In this document: positions 17,504 through 25,927 of the stretch, one piece after another | How positions within the stretch are numbered: the first letter of the stretch is position 1 | Layout: each line of letters starts with the position of its first letter | Notes under the pieces: model-generated | Database searches by the model: none | What the model was told of the DNA's origin: nothing | What the model saw: the letters and a program-made list of their open reading frames with translations, nothing else | NCBI GenBank assembly: GCA_017507805.1 | Contig: JAFWAC010000021.1 | Coordinates: forward strand, 1 to 64,000 | DNA: 64,000 bases | Direction: 5' to 3' | From: Clostridia bacterium | GTDB lineage: Bacteria > Bacillota > Clostridia > Oscillospirales > Acutalibacteraceae | Made by a program: the position numbers and the translations under genes

Positions 17504-17532
17504 TTGACAGAATATTCCCAAGGCGGTAAAAT
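17504..17532 (+). promoter_or_regulatory. Sigma-A promoter of mntP
   Basis: TTGACA at 17504-17509, a 17-bp spacer and TAAAAT at 17527-17532. The transcript would start only about 20 nt before the ATG, leaving no room for a manganese riboswitch. Confidence 0.8.
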
Positions 17533-17557
17533 AAATTTCATATGAGGAGTGTTTTTT

Positions 17558-18127
17558 ATGGGATTGGCAGAGCTTTTGATTTTGGCAATAGGGCTTTCTA
17601 TGGATGCCTTTGCTGTTTCAATATGTAAAGGTCTTGCGGTTGGGCAGGTGCGTCCCAAGCATATGGCGATAAGCGGAGCTTGGTTTGGCGGCTTTCAGGC
17701 GCTTATGCCGCTGATAGGCTTTCTTTTGGGCTCGGCATTTGAAAAATATGTAACGGCAATTGACCATTGGATTGCTTTCCTGCTTCTGGGTGCCATAGGT
17801 GCCAATATGGTAAAGGAAGCCTTCGGCGAGGAGGAAAATTGCAGTGATTGCGATTTTGGCTTCAAAACTATGTTTGTTATGGCGGTGGCAACCAGCATTG
17901 ACGCCTTGGCGGTGGGTATTACCTTTGCTCTGCTTCCCGATGTTAATATAATTGCCGCGGTGAGCTTTATCGGCGCGGTGACCTTCCTGCTTTCGGGCGT
18001 GGGTGTGAAGCTCGGTAATGTGTTTGGAGCGAGGTATAAGTCCAAGGCAGAGCTTGCCGGCGGTGTAATTCTTATAATTTTGGGTGCAAAGATTTTATTG
18101 GAGCATCTGGGAATTTTGAAATTTTAA
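17558..18127 (+). CDS. mntP: Manganese efflux pump MntP
   Basis: 189 residues with six membrane segments. Each half carries an intramembrane aspartate motif, [11 protein letters not shown] near residue 15 and [11 protein letters not shown] near residue 110, characteristic of MntP/YebN. The central hydrophilic loop has [13 protein letters not shown]. It exports Mn2+ and protects against excess metal. ATG 17558 is chosen over GTG 17549 because GAGGAG at 17544-17549 is then 8 nt upstream. It shares a transcript with the QueT-family gene 17 nt downstream. Confidence 0.93.
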   Translation: MGLAELLILAIGLSMDAFAVSICKGLAVGQVRPKHMAISGAWFGGFQALMPLIGFLLGSAFEKYVTAIDHWIAFLLLGAIGANMVKEAFGEEENCSDCDFGFKTMFVMAVATSIDALAVGITFALLPDVNIIAAVSFIGAVTFLLSGVGVKLGNVFGARYKSKAELAGGVILIILGAKILLEHLGILKF

Positions 18128-18144
18128 TTAAGAGGGTTGGCTTG

Positions 18145-18654
18145 ATGTCAAGAAAAGGGAAAATAGATTTCATCATAACCGGCGCGCTCATTGCCGCGGC
18201 TTATGCAGGGCTTACATATCTGTGCAATGCCTTCGGTCTTGCCTACGGTCAGATTCAGCTTCGGCTTTCGGAGGTGCTCACAATTCTGCCGGTTTTCACC
18301 TCTGCGGCTATTCCGGGGCTTACGATTGGCTGTTTTTTGGCAAATATCGGCTCCTTTAATGCGGCAGATATGGTTTTCGGAACGGCGGCAACCCTTGCGG
18401 CGGCTGTCCTCACATACTTTTTAAAGGATTTTAGAATTAAAGGCTTGCCGATTTTGGCATTTTTACCCCCTGTTTTGGTTAATGCGATTGTTATCGGACT
18501 TGAAATTGCCTTCTTTTTTATGCCTGAGGCTGACTTTTTCTGGGCATTTGTAATCTCGGGGCTGCAGGTGGGCTTAGGGCAACTAATCGTTTGCTTTGTT
18601 TTTGGTATCCCCTTTTATTTGGTGGTTAAAAAATACCGTATTTTTAAAAAATAA
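18145..18654 (+). CDS. queT: QueT-family transporter (queuosine precursor, ECF S-like)
   Basis: 169 residues, five or six hydrophobic segments. GQIQLRLSEVLTILPVFT and AIPGLTIGCFLANIG are characteristic of the QueT family (DUF988), predicted substrate-binding S components that import queuosine precursors through a shared ECF module. The start ATG 18145 has AGAGGG 8 nt upstream. No preQ1 riboswitch lies before it, because the gene directly follows mntP, and no queuosine genes are near. The substrate is inferred from the family only. Confidence 0.8.
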   Translation: MSRKGKIDFIITGALIAAAYAGLTYLCNAFGLAYGQIQLRLSEVLTILPVFTSAAIPGLTIGCFLANIGSFNAADMVFGTAATLAAAVLTYFLKDFRIKGLPILAFLPPVLVNAIVIGLEIAFFFMPEADFFWAFVISGLQVGLGQLIVCFVFGIPFYLVVKKYRIFKK

Positions 18655-18717
18655 AAACCTTTATTTTTTTTGGTAAAGGTTGTATAATGTAATTAATATT
18701 AAAACGGAGGTTCTCAA

Positions 18718-19965
18718 ATGAACAGATATGAAGAAGCTAAAAAAATCTATGCCGCTTTGGGCGTGGATACAGACAAGGCTATCGAGACAATTAAGGGATT
18801 GCCGGTAAGCCTTCATTGCTGGCAGGGTGACGATGTTAAGGGCTTTGACCAGGACGGCCCCTTGACAGGCGGTATTCAGACCACCGGTAACTACCCCGGT
18901 AAGGCAACAACACCTGCCGAGCTTATGCAGGATATGGAAAAGGTCATCTCCCTTTGCCCCGGTAAGAAAAAGCTCAATTTGCATGCTTGCTATGCTATTT
19001 TTGAGGACGGCTTTGTTGACCGTGACAGGTTAGAGCCCAAGCATTTTGCAAAGTGGGTTGAGTTTGCTAAAAAGCACAATCTGGGTATTGATTTTAACCC
19101 CACATTTTTCTCACACCCCAAGTGCAAGGACGGGCTCACCCTTTCAAGCCCTGATGAGGCGACCCGCCTTTTCTGGATTGAACACGGAAAGGCTTGTATC
19201 CGCATTTCACAGTATTTTGCTGAGGAGACAGGCGTGCCCTGCGTTATGAATATCTGGACGGGTGACGGCTATAAGGATATCCCTGCCGACAGAATGGGCC
19301 CCAGAATGAGATATAAGGAGTCTATTGAGGCTATACTTTCCGAGCCCTTTGATAAATCAAAGGTTAAGCCCTGCGTTGAGTCTAAGGTGTTCGGTATAGG
19401 TGTTGAGGCATTCACTGCAGGCTCAGCAGAGTTTTCTCTCTCCTTTGCCGCTTCGCATGACGGTTGCCTGCCCCTTATGGATAACGGTCACTATCACCCG
19501 ACAGAGGTTGTGTCTGACAAAATTCCGGCTTTGCTTTGCTTCTTCCCCGAAATTGCATTACATATCACAAGGCCCATCCGTTGGGACTCTGACCATGTTG
19601 TTCTTTTCGATGACGAGACCAAGGAAATGGCTAAGGAAATCGTTCGCAACAACGCTGTTGACCGCGTTTATATGGCACTTGATTATTTTGATGCAAGCAT
19701 CAACCGCATTTCTGCATGGACAGTTGGCTTCCGTAGCTGGCAGAAGGCATTGCTCAACGCATTGCTCACCCCCAACGAGCTTTTAAAGAAGCTTCAGGAT
19801 GAAAACCGCCTTACCGAGCTTATGGTAGTGAGCGAGGAGGTTAAAACCCTGCCCTTCGGTGATGTTTGGCAGTATTACTGCGAGACAGAGGGTGTCCCCG
19901 CAGACGGTGAATGGTTTGCAGAGGTTAAAAGATATGAGGACGAGGTTTTGTCCCTTAGAAAATAA
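18718..19965 (+). CDS. rhaA: L-rhamnose isomerase
   Basis: 415 residues, normal length. It converts L-rhamnose to L-rhamnulose in the cytoplasm with Mn2+/Zn2+. Conserved blocks are VSLHCWQGDDVKGFDQDGPL near residue 30, the metal-site regions HACYAIFEDGFVDRD and MNIWTGDGYKDIPADRMGPR, and the C-terminal HITRPIRWDSDHVV. RBS CGGAGG precedes ATG 18718, with a TATAAT at 18683-18688. Neither rhamnulokinase nor aldolase is adjacent, so the rest of the pathway must lie elsewhere. Confidence 0.95.
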   Translation: MNRYEEAKKIYAALGVDTDKAIETIKGLPVSLHCWQGDDVKGFDQDGPLTGGIQTTGNYPGKATTPAELMQDMEKVISLCPGKKKLNLHACYAIFEDGFVDRDRLEPKHFAKWVEFAKKHNLGIDFNPTFFSHPKCKDGLTLSSPDEATRLFWIEHGKACIRISQYFAEETGVPCVMNIWTGDGYKDIPADRMGPRMRYKESIEAILSEPFDKSKVKPCVESKVFGIGVEAFTAGSAEFSLSFAASHDGCLPLMDNGHYHPTEVVSDKIPALLCFFPEIALHITRPIRWDSDHVVLFDDETKEMAKEIVRNNAVDRVYMALDYFDASINRISAWTVGFRSWQKALLNALLTPNELLKKLQDENRLTELMVVSEEVKTLPFGDVWQYYCETEGVPADGEWFAEVKRYEDEVLSLRK

Positions 19966-19973
19966 TTGATATT

Positions 19974-20003
19974 AAGAGGGTGACCTTTGCGGTCGCCCTT
20001 TTT
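19974..20003 (+). terminator. Terminator between rhaA and malic enzyme
   Basis: The stem AAGAGGGTGACC / GGTCGCCCTTTTT around TTTGC is followed directly by T residues. It ends just 17 nt before the malic enzyme ATG, so read-through probably feeds the next gene. Confidence 0.8.
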
Positions 20004-20019
20004 GAAAAGAGGAAATACA

Positions 20020-21183
20020 ATGACTGACGCGCTAAAAAAACATCTTGAATGGCAGGGTAAAATTGAGGTGACAGCCCGCGCAAAAATAAGGGACAGCAAG
20101 GACCTCTCCACTGCCTACACCCCCGGTGTTGCCGAGCCTTGCCTTGCTATTAAGGAGGATATAAACAAGTCCTATGAGCTGACGAGGCGCAGTAATCTTG
20201 TGGCTGTTATCACAGACGGTACCGCTGTTTTGGGGCTTGGGGATATTGGCCCTGAGGCAGGTATGCCGGTTATGGAGGGTAAATGCGTTCTGTTCAAGGA
20301 ATTTGCAGATGTGGATGCTTTTCCGCTTTGCGTGAAAACCAAGGATACAGACGAGTTTGTAAAAACGGTTTATAATATTTCGGGCAGCTTCGGCGGAATT
20401 AATCTGGAGGATATTGCCGCACCGCGGTGCTTCGAGATTGAGCGCCGCCTGAAGGAGCTTTGCGACATACCCGTCTTTCACGATGACCAGCACGGTACTG
20501 CAATAGTGGTTGCGGCGGCATTGCTCAACGCGCTAAAGGTTGTGAACAAAAAAATTGATGAAATAAGGCTTGTAATAAACGGCGCAGGCAGTGCAGGTAT
20601 TGCAATCGCAAGGCATCTTTTGCGGTTGGGTGTGAAAAAGCTTATCCTCTGCGACAAATTCGGGATTATATGCGAGGGTATGCCCGAGCTTAATGACGGT
20701 CAGCAGGAAATAGCAAGGCTTACCAACAGGGAAAAGCAAAAAGGCACCCTTGCGGATGCCTTGGTTGGCGCCGATGTGTTTATCGGTGTTTCGGCACCGA
20801 ATGTTGTTTCTGCCGAGAATATAAGGTCAATGGCAAAGGACGCAGTGGTTTTCCCGATGGCAAATCCCGTCCCCGAAATTATGCCCGATTCAGCGCTTGA
20901 GGCAGGCGCGGCGGTGGTCGGTACAGGTCGCTCCGATTTCAAAAATCAGATAAACAATGTGCTTGCCTTCCCCGGAATTTTCAGGGGCGCTTTAGATGTG
21001 CGCGCCTCGGACATAAACGAGGAAATGAAAATGGCGGCATCCTACGCGATTGCAGAGCTTGTCTCACCCGAGGAGCTTTCGGCTGATTACATTCTCCCTA
21101 AGGCGTTTGACAGCCGTATCGGCAAGGCGGTTGCAAGGGCTGTGGCGGATGCCGCGGTTAAAAGCGGTGTAGCAAGGATATAA
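20020..21183 (+). CDS. NAD(P)-dependent malic enzyme
   Basis: 387 residues. It oxidatively decarboxylates malate to pyruvate and CO2. The N-terminal domain has the conserved [26 protein letters not shown] and the lysine/aspartate active-site region [12 protein letters not shown]. The C-terminal Rossmann domain begins with [11 protein letters not shown]. The length matches the short bacterial ME (about 390 residues) without the phosphotransacetylase extension. ATG 20020 is chosen over an upstream in-frame codon because AAGAGG precedes it. Cofactor preference cannot be read safely. Confidence 0.93.
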   Translation: MTDALKKHLEWQGKIEVTARAKIRDSKDLSTAYTPGVAEPCLAIKEDINKSYELTRRSNLVAVITDGTAVLGLGDIGPEAGMPVMEGKCVLFKEFADVDAFPLCVKTKDTDEFVKTVYNISGSFGGINLEDIAAPRCFEIERRLKELCDIPVFHDDQHGTAIVVAAALLNALKVVNKKIDEIRLVINGAGSAGIAIARHLLRLGVKKLILCDKFGIICEGMPELNDGQQEIARLTNREKQKGTLADALVGADVFIGVSAPNVVSAENIRSMAKDAVVFPMANPVPEIMPDSALEAGAAVVGTGRSDFKNQINNVLAFPGIFRGALDVRASDINEEMKMAASYAIAELVSPEELSADYILPKAFDSRIGKAVARAVADAAVKSGVARI

Positions 21184-21192
21184 CTTCAACAA

Positions 21193-21230
21193 AAAACGGT
21201 TGTGAAATTTTGAAATCTCACAACCGTTTT
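21193..21230. terminator. Bidirectional terminator between malic enzyme and the 21.5-kb sORF unit
   Basis: A perfect 13-bp stem (AAAACGGTTGTGA / TCACAACCGTTTT) flanked by A runs on the left and T on the right. It serves malic enzyme on the + strand; on the - strand it is followed by TTTTTTGTTG and would end the minus transcript started at about 21627. Confidence 0.85.
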
Positions 21231-21535
21231 AATATTCAGTTTTTATTTCGTCACTCAATCTTTATAACACGCTTTCTGCCGCTTTAGCGGCTATTTTATA
21301 TTCTTTTACTCTGTTTGCTCCTTGCAAACCTTAATACGCACCTAAAAGCTTGAATTAATTGAGCTTTAATTTAATCTGTACATTGGAACCACCCGTAACA
21401 ATTTATTTGATGTCTTGCTTTCTCACAATCATACAAATCACCGTTTCGGTTTTATATTAATAACCCAAAGGGAATTAAAATCTCATTTTAAACACAGCCC
21501 GACATTTTCTTTATTAATGCCTGACCGCTTTGGTC
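21231..21535 (-). other. Non-coding or decayed stretch downstream of the small ORF
   Basis: No credible gene on either strand. On the - strand short open pieces are broken by many stops, for example QSGQALIKKMSGCV directly after the sORF stop, and GANRVKEYKIAAKAAESV at about 21250-21330. This looks like the remains of a coding sequence within one minus-strand transcript. A small GCCGCTTTAGCGGC palindrome lies near 21280. Confidence 0.35.
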
Positions 21536-21601
21536 TTACTTCATCGGAATCACCACTTTCTTTTTATTCAGAAAACTTGCAGGTGGAGTGTTGTCCTTCA
21601 T
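21536..21601 (-). CDS. 21-residue ORF with strong promoter and RBS; possible remnant of a serine recombinase gene
   Basis: ATG 21601 to TAA 21536 on the - strand encodes MKDNTPPASFLNKKKVVIPMK. It is preceded by AAAGGAGG at ideal distance and by a perfect sigma-A promoter (21634-21662). Reading on past the TAA in the same frame gives DQSGQALIKKMSGCV before the next stop. The VVIPxK segment and Lys-rich stretch loosely recall the N-termini of large serine recombinases of Clostridia mobile elements, so this may be a decayed gene still transcribed; a true small peptide is the alternative. Confidence 0.4.
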   Translation of the reverse strand: MKDNTPPASFLNKKKVVIPMK

Positions 21602-21633
21602 TTTATTTGCTCCTCCTTTCTTTTTCTGTCTTT

Positions 21634-21662
21634 ATTATAATGAATGTTGCACAGTTTGTCAA
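21634..21662 (-). promoter_or_regulatory. Perfect sigma-A promoter for the minus-strand sORF transcript
   Basis: On the - strand, TTGACA (21662-21657), exactly 17 bp, and TATAAT (21639-21634). Both hexamers match consensus. The predicted transcript runs to the terminator at 21193, about 430 nt. Confidence 0.85.
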
Positions 21663-21812
21663 GTAAAAGTTGATAACTTTTAGGTAAGTTTACAATTTGT
21701 TAATATTTTTAGACTTTTCAGTTTACATATTATTAATTTCCTTTGCGTTTTTTTGTAAATGTGTTAAAATATAATAGATATTAGATATTATTATGTGCAG
21801 GAGGGATTGGTT

Positions 21813-23702
21813 GTGGGACCTATGATGCCACCGCCGCCGGGAATGAGAGGCCCGATGCATCTTGGCGGACCTCGCGGATTTCTGACCGAGGAGGAAAAGA
21901 AAAAGCAACCGCAAATTACCAAGGGCTTGATTTTGAGGATACTCGGCTACCTTAAGCCTTACCGCTGGCATTTTCTGCTTGTTTTTGCGGCGTTGGTGAT
22001 TTCGGCGGTTTTAGGTCTGTTTCCGTCTGTTGTTACGGGAAGGATTGTGGATACTATTATAAGCGACAGCCGCAGTATGGCACTGCTTTTAAGGCTGGTT
22101 GTGCTTGCCTTTGTCATACTTGCCGCGTCACAGATAATAAGCGTGCTTGAGCAGTACATAAATTCCTGGATTTCACAAAAAATTATCTATGATATGCGAA
22201 ACGAGATGTATGACCATTTACAGCGTATGCCCCACTCCTTTTTTACAAACGAAAAGCAAGGGGACATAATCACCCGAATGAACAGTGATATAAACGGTGT
22301 GAGCACCGTAATATCGGGAATGCTGACCTCGATTGTGAGTAACATTTTAACGGTTGGGGTTTCGGTATTTTATCTTTTTTACACCGATTGGCGGCTGGCA
22401 ATTGTCGGTCTGGTGGTTTTGCCGCTTATGATAATCCCCACAAGAAATGTAAGCCGCAGGCGCTGGACTCTTGCAGGTGAGGCGCAGGAAAAGCACGATG
22501 AGCTTAATCAGCAGATAAATGAAACACTTTCGGTCAGCGGCTCAATGCTTGTAAAGCTTTTCACCAAGGAAAAAACCGAGTATGAAAACTTTAAAAAGCT
22601 TAATGACGAGGCAACCAAAATCACAATCAGGGAACGCCGCGCCGGAAGCTGGTTTCATGTGATGCTTGGAATGTTTATACAGATTGCCCCGTTGCTCATT
22701 TATTTTGCAGGCGGATTTCTTATAATCGGCGGCTTTGATTCGGGGCTTACCGTTGGTGATATTACAATAGTTGTAGCCCTTGTGAACCGACTTTATCAGC
22801 CGGTCAGATCCTTGCTCGATTTGCAGGTTGATTTCATTCGCTCGCTGGCGCTTTTTTCAAGAATTTTTGAATATCTTGACCGCAGCTGTGAAATTGAAAA
22901 TCCCGAAAACCCCTTAATGCCCGACCTTAGTGACAGCAGTGTGGAATTTTGCGATGTTAAATTTTCATACGAGCCGACCAAGGAAATTTTGCGCGGCATA
23001 AGCTTTAATGTGCCAAACGGCAAAATGTATGCCATTGTGGGCACCTCAGGCGCGGGAAAATCCACCGTTATCGGGCTTATCCCCCGTCTTTACGATACCG
23101 TTTCGGGCTGTGTGAGGGTTGCCGGTACCGATGTGCGGCAGTTTGACCTTTCATATCTGCGTAAGAATATCGGTATTGTTACTCAGGATACATATCTTTT
23201 TAACGGCACGATAATGGAAAATCTGCTTTATGCCAAGCCTGAAGCTACATTAGCGGAAATTGAAAATGCCTGCAGGGTTGCCAATATTTATGATTTCATA
23301 AACGGTCTGCCCCAAAAATTTGATACCGTTGTGGGCAACCGCGGTCTTAAGCTTTCGGGCGGAGAAAAGCAAAGGGTGTCTATTGCGAGGGTAGTGCTGA
23401 AAAACCCGAAAATATTAATACTTGACGAGGCAACCTCCTCGTTGGATTCGGTTTCGGAGAGCCTTATACAGTCTGCCCTTAACAATATAATGCAGGGGCG
23501 CACAAGCATTGTTATTGCTCACCGCCTTTCAACCGTTATAGCCGCCGACCGCATAATGCTGCTCGAAAACGGCAAAATCACCGAAACCGGCACTCACGAT
23601 GAGCTTTTGGGTGAGAGTGAGGGCTACCGCAGACTTTATGAAACGCAATTCCGCAAGGTTATTGATTACGAAAACAGCAAAAAAATGCCACAAAAACCCT
23701 GA
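21813..23702 (+). CDS. ABC exporter, fused permease and ATPase
   Basis: About 629 residues. A short Met/Pro/Gly-rich N-terminus precedes a six-helix type I exporter domain (about 45-340) and an ATPase domain with Walker A GTSGAGKST near 410, signature LSGGEKQR near 512, Walker B ILILDEATSSLDS near 532 and the H-loop IAHRLST. Half-transporters like this work as dimers and export lipids, peptides or drugs; no partner gene is adjacent, so a homodimer is likely. GTG 21813 is preferred because AGGAGG (21799-21804) is 8 nt upstream. Substrate unknown. Confidence 0.9.
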   Translation: MGPMMPPPPGMRGPMHLGGPRGFLTEEEKKKQPQITKGLILRILGYLKPYRWHFLLVFAALVISAVLGLFPSVVTGRIVDTIISDSRSMALLLRLVVLAFVILAASQIISVLEQYINSWISQKIIYDMRNEMYDHLQRMPHSFFTNEKQGDIITRMNSDINGVSTVISGMLTSIVSNILTVGVSVFYLFYTDWRLAIVGLVVLPLMIIPTRNVSRRRWTLAGEAQEKHDELNQQINETLSVSGSMLVKLFTKEKTEYENFKKLNDEATKITIRERRAGSWFHVMLGMFIQIAPLLIYFAGGFLIIGGFDSGLTVGDITIVVALVNRLYQPVRSLLDLQVDFIRSLALFSRIFEYLDRSCEIENPENPLMPDLSDSSVEFCDVKFSYEPTKEILRGISFNVPNGKMYAIVGTSGAGKSTVIGLIPRLYDTVSGCVRVAGTDVRQFDLSYLRKNIGIVTQDTYLFNGTIMENLLYAKPEATLAEIENACRVANIYDFINGLPQKFDTVVGNRGLKLSGGEKQRVSIARVVLKNPKILILDEATSSLDSVSESLIQSALNNIMQGRTSIVIAHRLSTVIAADRIMLLENGKITETGTHDELLGESEGYRRLYETQFRKVIDYENSKKMPQKP

Positions 23703-23711
23703 CATCAGATA

Positions 23712-23760
23712 ATAAACCGCCTACTGTTGGAAATAATATCCACAGAAGGGCGGTTTTTTT
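23712..23760 (+). terminator. Terminator hairpin containing the RBS of the next gene
   Basis: AAACCGCC pairs with GGCGGTTT, extended by CTGTTGGA with TCCACAG, and a T7 run ends at 23760. The 3' arm contains AGAAGGG, the only RBS-like sequence before GTG 23761, so the same structure may both end the ABC transcript and sequester the RBS. Confidence 0.75.
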
Positions 23761-25155
23761 GTGAGTAATTATTTTGATTTGTTAGAGGAAATTGACCGGG
23801 ATTTGAAGGTAGAAAAAAGCTTTGACCTTATAAAAAAGGAGCTTTTAATCGGTGGTCGACAGGCGGTGCTTTATTTTATAGACGGCTTCATAAAGGACGA
23901 GGTTTACGAAAAAATGCTGGAGTTTCTTTTTGCAATAAAGCCTGAGGAGCTTGAAAATATCGAGGATATGAGCCGGTTTGCCAAGAACAAAATGCCCTAT
24001 GTGGAGGTGGAATATTCCTATGACACAGAGGCGATAAAAACGGCGATACTGTCGGGTCCATCGGTGCTGATTATAGAGGGTATTTACGGAGCACTCCTGG
24101 TTGACACCCGTACCTACCCGATGCGGTCGGTAGAGGAGCCGCGAAAGGACAAATCCCTGCGTGGCTCGCGTGACGGTTTTGTTGAAACCTTAGTTATGAA
24201 TACCGCACTTATCCGCCGCCGAATAAGAGACAGTCGGCTCAGAATGGAGTATATGCAGATAGGGACAGACACAAAGCTTGATATAGCGATAAGCTATATA
24301 GACGGGCTTGCCGATAAGAAAACTCTCGAAATATTGCGTAAAAAGCTTAAAAGCATCAAGGTGGGCGGCATTTCGATGACACAGCAGGCGCTATCCGAAA
24401 AGCTCCAGAAATCCGCCTTTATAAACCCTTTTCCCAAGTTCAAGTTCACCGAAAGACCTGATTATGCATCTGCCTGCATATTGGACGGCAGAATTGCCCT
24501 TGTGATGGATAACTCTCCCACAGTTATGCTGATACCTATTTCACTCAGCGATTTTTTCCGCGAGACCGATGATTATTATTTCCTGCCCCTTTCGGGAAGC
24601 TATATAAGAAGCTTAAGAATTTTGGTGTCGCTTGCAACCGTTTTTTTAACACCCGTTTATCTGCTTCTTGTCAATAACCCCGAATATATACCGAATTGGC
24701 TTTCCTTTATAAAGCTAACCGAAAGGGGGGCTATACCTTTAATTATACAATTTTTGCTTTTGGAGCTATTGGTTGACGGCTTGAGGCTTGCCTCGGTGAA
24801 CACACCCGACACTCTCTCAAATTCATTGGGAATAATCGGGGGCTTGCTCATTTCGGAATTTGCGGTTAATGTTGGATGGTTTATTCCCGAAACGATACTT
24901 TTCACCGCCTTTATAACGGTGGCGTCCTTCTCGTTGCCCAGCTTTGAAATGGGCTATGCTATGAAGTTTGAACGGATTTTCCTGTTGGCGGCGGTACAGC
25001 TTTTCGGGCTGTGGGGACTTATCATCGGAACAGCATTACTGTTTATAGCAATGCTTAATATAAAAACCCTTTCGGGCAGGTGTTATCTTTATCCCATATT
25101 TCCCTTTAAGCCGAAGGCGTTTGCTGAGCTGTTTCTGCGCTTCCCGATGAAATGA
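23761..25155 (+). CDS. GerA-family spore protein, SpoVAF-like
   Basis: 464 residues. The cytoplasmic N-terminal half has the family blocks EEPRKDKSLRGSRDGFVETL, NTALIRRRIRDSRLRMEYM and FTERPDYASACILDG, followed by four or five membrane segments (about 280-440) including LLELLVDGLRLASVNTP. This is the GerA/SpoVAF architecture; the wording of the RGSRDGFVET and TERPD blocks is closest to SpoVAF, which modulates spore germination at the inner spore membrane. No gerB, gerC or spoVA genes are adjacent. Start GTG 23761 follows a hairpin holding the probable RBS. Confidence 0.82.
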   Translation: MSNYFDLLEEIDRDLKVEKSFDLIKKELLIGGRQAVLYFIDGFIKDEVYEKMLEFLFAIKPEELENIEDMSRFAKNKMPYVEVEYSYDTEAIKTAILSGPSVLIIEGIYGALLVDTRTYPMRSVEEPRKDKSLRGSRDGFVETLVMNTALIRRRIRDSRLRMEYMQIGTDTKLDIAISYIDGLADKKTLEILRKKLKSIKVGGISMTQQALSEKLQKSAFINPFPKFKFTERPDYASACILDGRIALVMDNSPTVMLIPISLSDFFRETDDYYFLPLSGSYIRSLRILVSLATVFLTPVYLLLVNNPEYIPNWLSFIKLTERGAIPLIIQFLLLELLVDGLRLASVNTPDTLSNSLGIIGGLLISEFAVNVGWFIPETILFTAFITVASFSLPSFEMGYAMKFERIFLLAAVQLFGLWGLIIGTALLFIAMLNIKTLSGRCYLYPIFPFKPKAFAELFLRFPMK

Positions 25156-25174
25156 TTAAAGGTTGAAAAAGGAT

Positions 25175-25355
25175 AAATTATAGTTTGCCGCGTGCCGCGG
25201 CGGTCAATCCGCCTTTTTATTCTGCAAAATCACAACCTAATACCACGATGGTGTAAATACCTCTAACCTACAACTTAAATTGATTATTTGTAGGGACGGG
25301 CTGTCAGCCTGCCCCTACAATATATCATATCTATTAGTGCGCTAAACTATAATTT
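25175..25355. repeat. Family A repeat element with terminal inverted repeats, enclosing a small palindrome
   Basis: The left end AAATTATAGTTTGCCGCG and right end GCGCTAAACTATAATTT are inverted copies of each other. The left 90 bp is one family A unit in reverse orientation; its GGCGG-TCAAT-CCGCC hairpin followed by TTTTTATT reads on the + strand, just after the SpoVAF-like gene. Inside lies a 29-bp palindrome at 25290-25318 (GTAGGGACGGGCTG...CCTGCCCCTAC) related to families B and C. The layout is that of a miniature inverted-repeat element. Confidence 0.8.
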
Positions 25356-25373
25356 GAAATAATAAGCAGATGC

Positions 25374-25413
25374 AAAAATACGGCAGAGACTTTTCGCCTC
25401 CGCCGTATTTTTT
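25374..25413. terminator. Terminator of the DUF5067-like gene (minus strand)
   Basis: AAAAATACGGC pairs with GCCGTATTTTTT around a partly paired GAG...CTC loop. On the - strand it ends in a T run; the T run on the + strand makes it potentially bidirectional. Confidence 0.8.
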
Positions 25414-25429
25414 GTTCCGTTAAAGGGGT

Positions 25430-25927
25430 TTATTCCGTAATGGAAAAGGTCTTTTTAACCACATTGTCATCAAGGCTGAAAAGCTCCTCGACCTCAACCT
25501 CAATATCAGTTTGGGTGTCGTTAAGCTCGAATGCCGCCTCAACCTCTAAGGAAGCGCCCGGTTTGATTTCCTTTGTCTGGTTATCCGAGCTGTAATTTGC
25601 ATTGTCGGCTAAAATATAAGCGGTGTTAAGTCCCACGCCGTTCTGATAAACGGTATCATCAAAGGCGGTGTAGAAAGCGGCGGATTTATCGCCGTTGTTT
25701 GTGAATTTGTATTTAACAATAACAACGGATTTTCCCTCATAGTCCTTTGCCAATCTGCAGCTTACAATGTCAACCTTGTAATCTCCCAGATTTGAGTCCT
25801 TGTCGCTTTCACTTTGCGCGGCGCCGTTTCCCTGATTGTCTGTCTTGCTTTCGCCGCTTCCCAGCGCAAACAGACAATAAGCGCCCAAAAGAAGCAAGAG
25901 GATTGCCAAGCTAATTATTTTTTTCAT
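25430..25927 (-). CDS. Secreted or membrane-anchored protein with DUF5067-like domain
   Basis: 165 residues. Residues 1-22 form a signal peptide or anchor (KK followed by a Leu-rich stretch); the Cys at position 18 is not in a standard lipobox. A low-complexity Ser/Asp/Asn/Gln linker (27-47) leads to a beta-rich domain with VVIVKYKFTNNGDKSAAF, the pattern of DUF5067/immunoglobulin-like extracellular domains in Firmicutes. Role unknown, possibly binding or modulation at the cell surface. Its start overlaps the VanZ-like gene upstream by 17 nt, so the two are cotranscribed. Confidence 0.7.
   Translation of the reverse strand: MKKIISLAILLLLLGAYCLFALGSGESKTDNQGNGAAQSESDKDSNLGDYKVDIVSCRLAKDYEGKSVVIVKYKFTNNGDKSAAFYTAFDDTVYQNGVGLNTAYILADNANYSSDNQTKEIKPGASLEVEAAFELNDTQTDIEVEVEELFSLDDNVVKKTFSITE

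Noticed and set aside
17448-17557. Possible yybP-ykoY (manganese) riboswitch before mntP
   Set aside because: The consensus promoter at 17504-17532 leaves about 20 nt of leader, which is too short.
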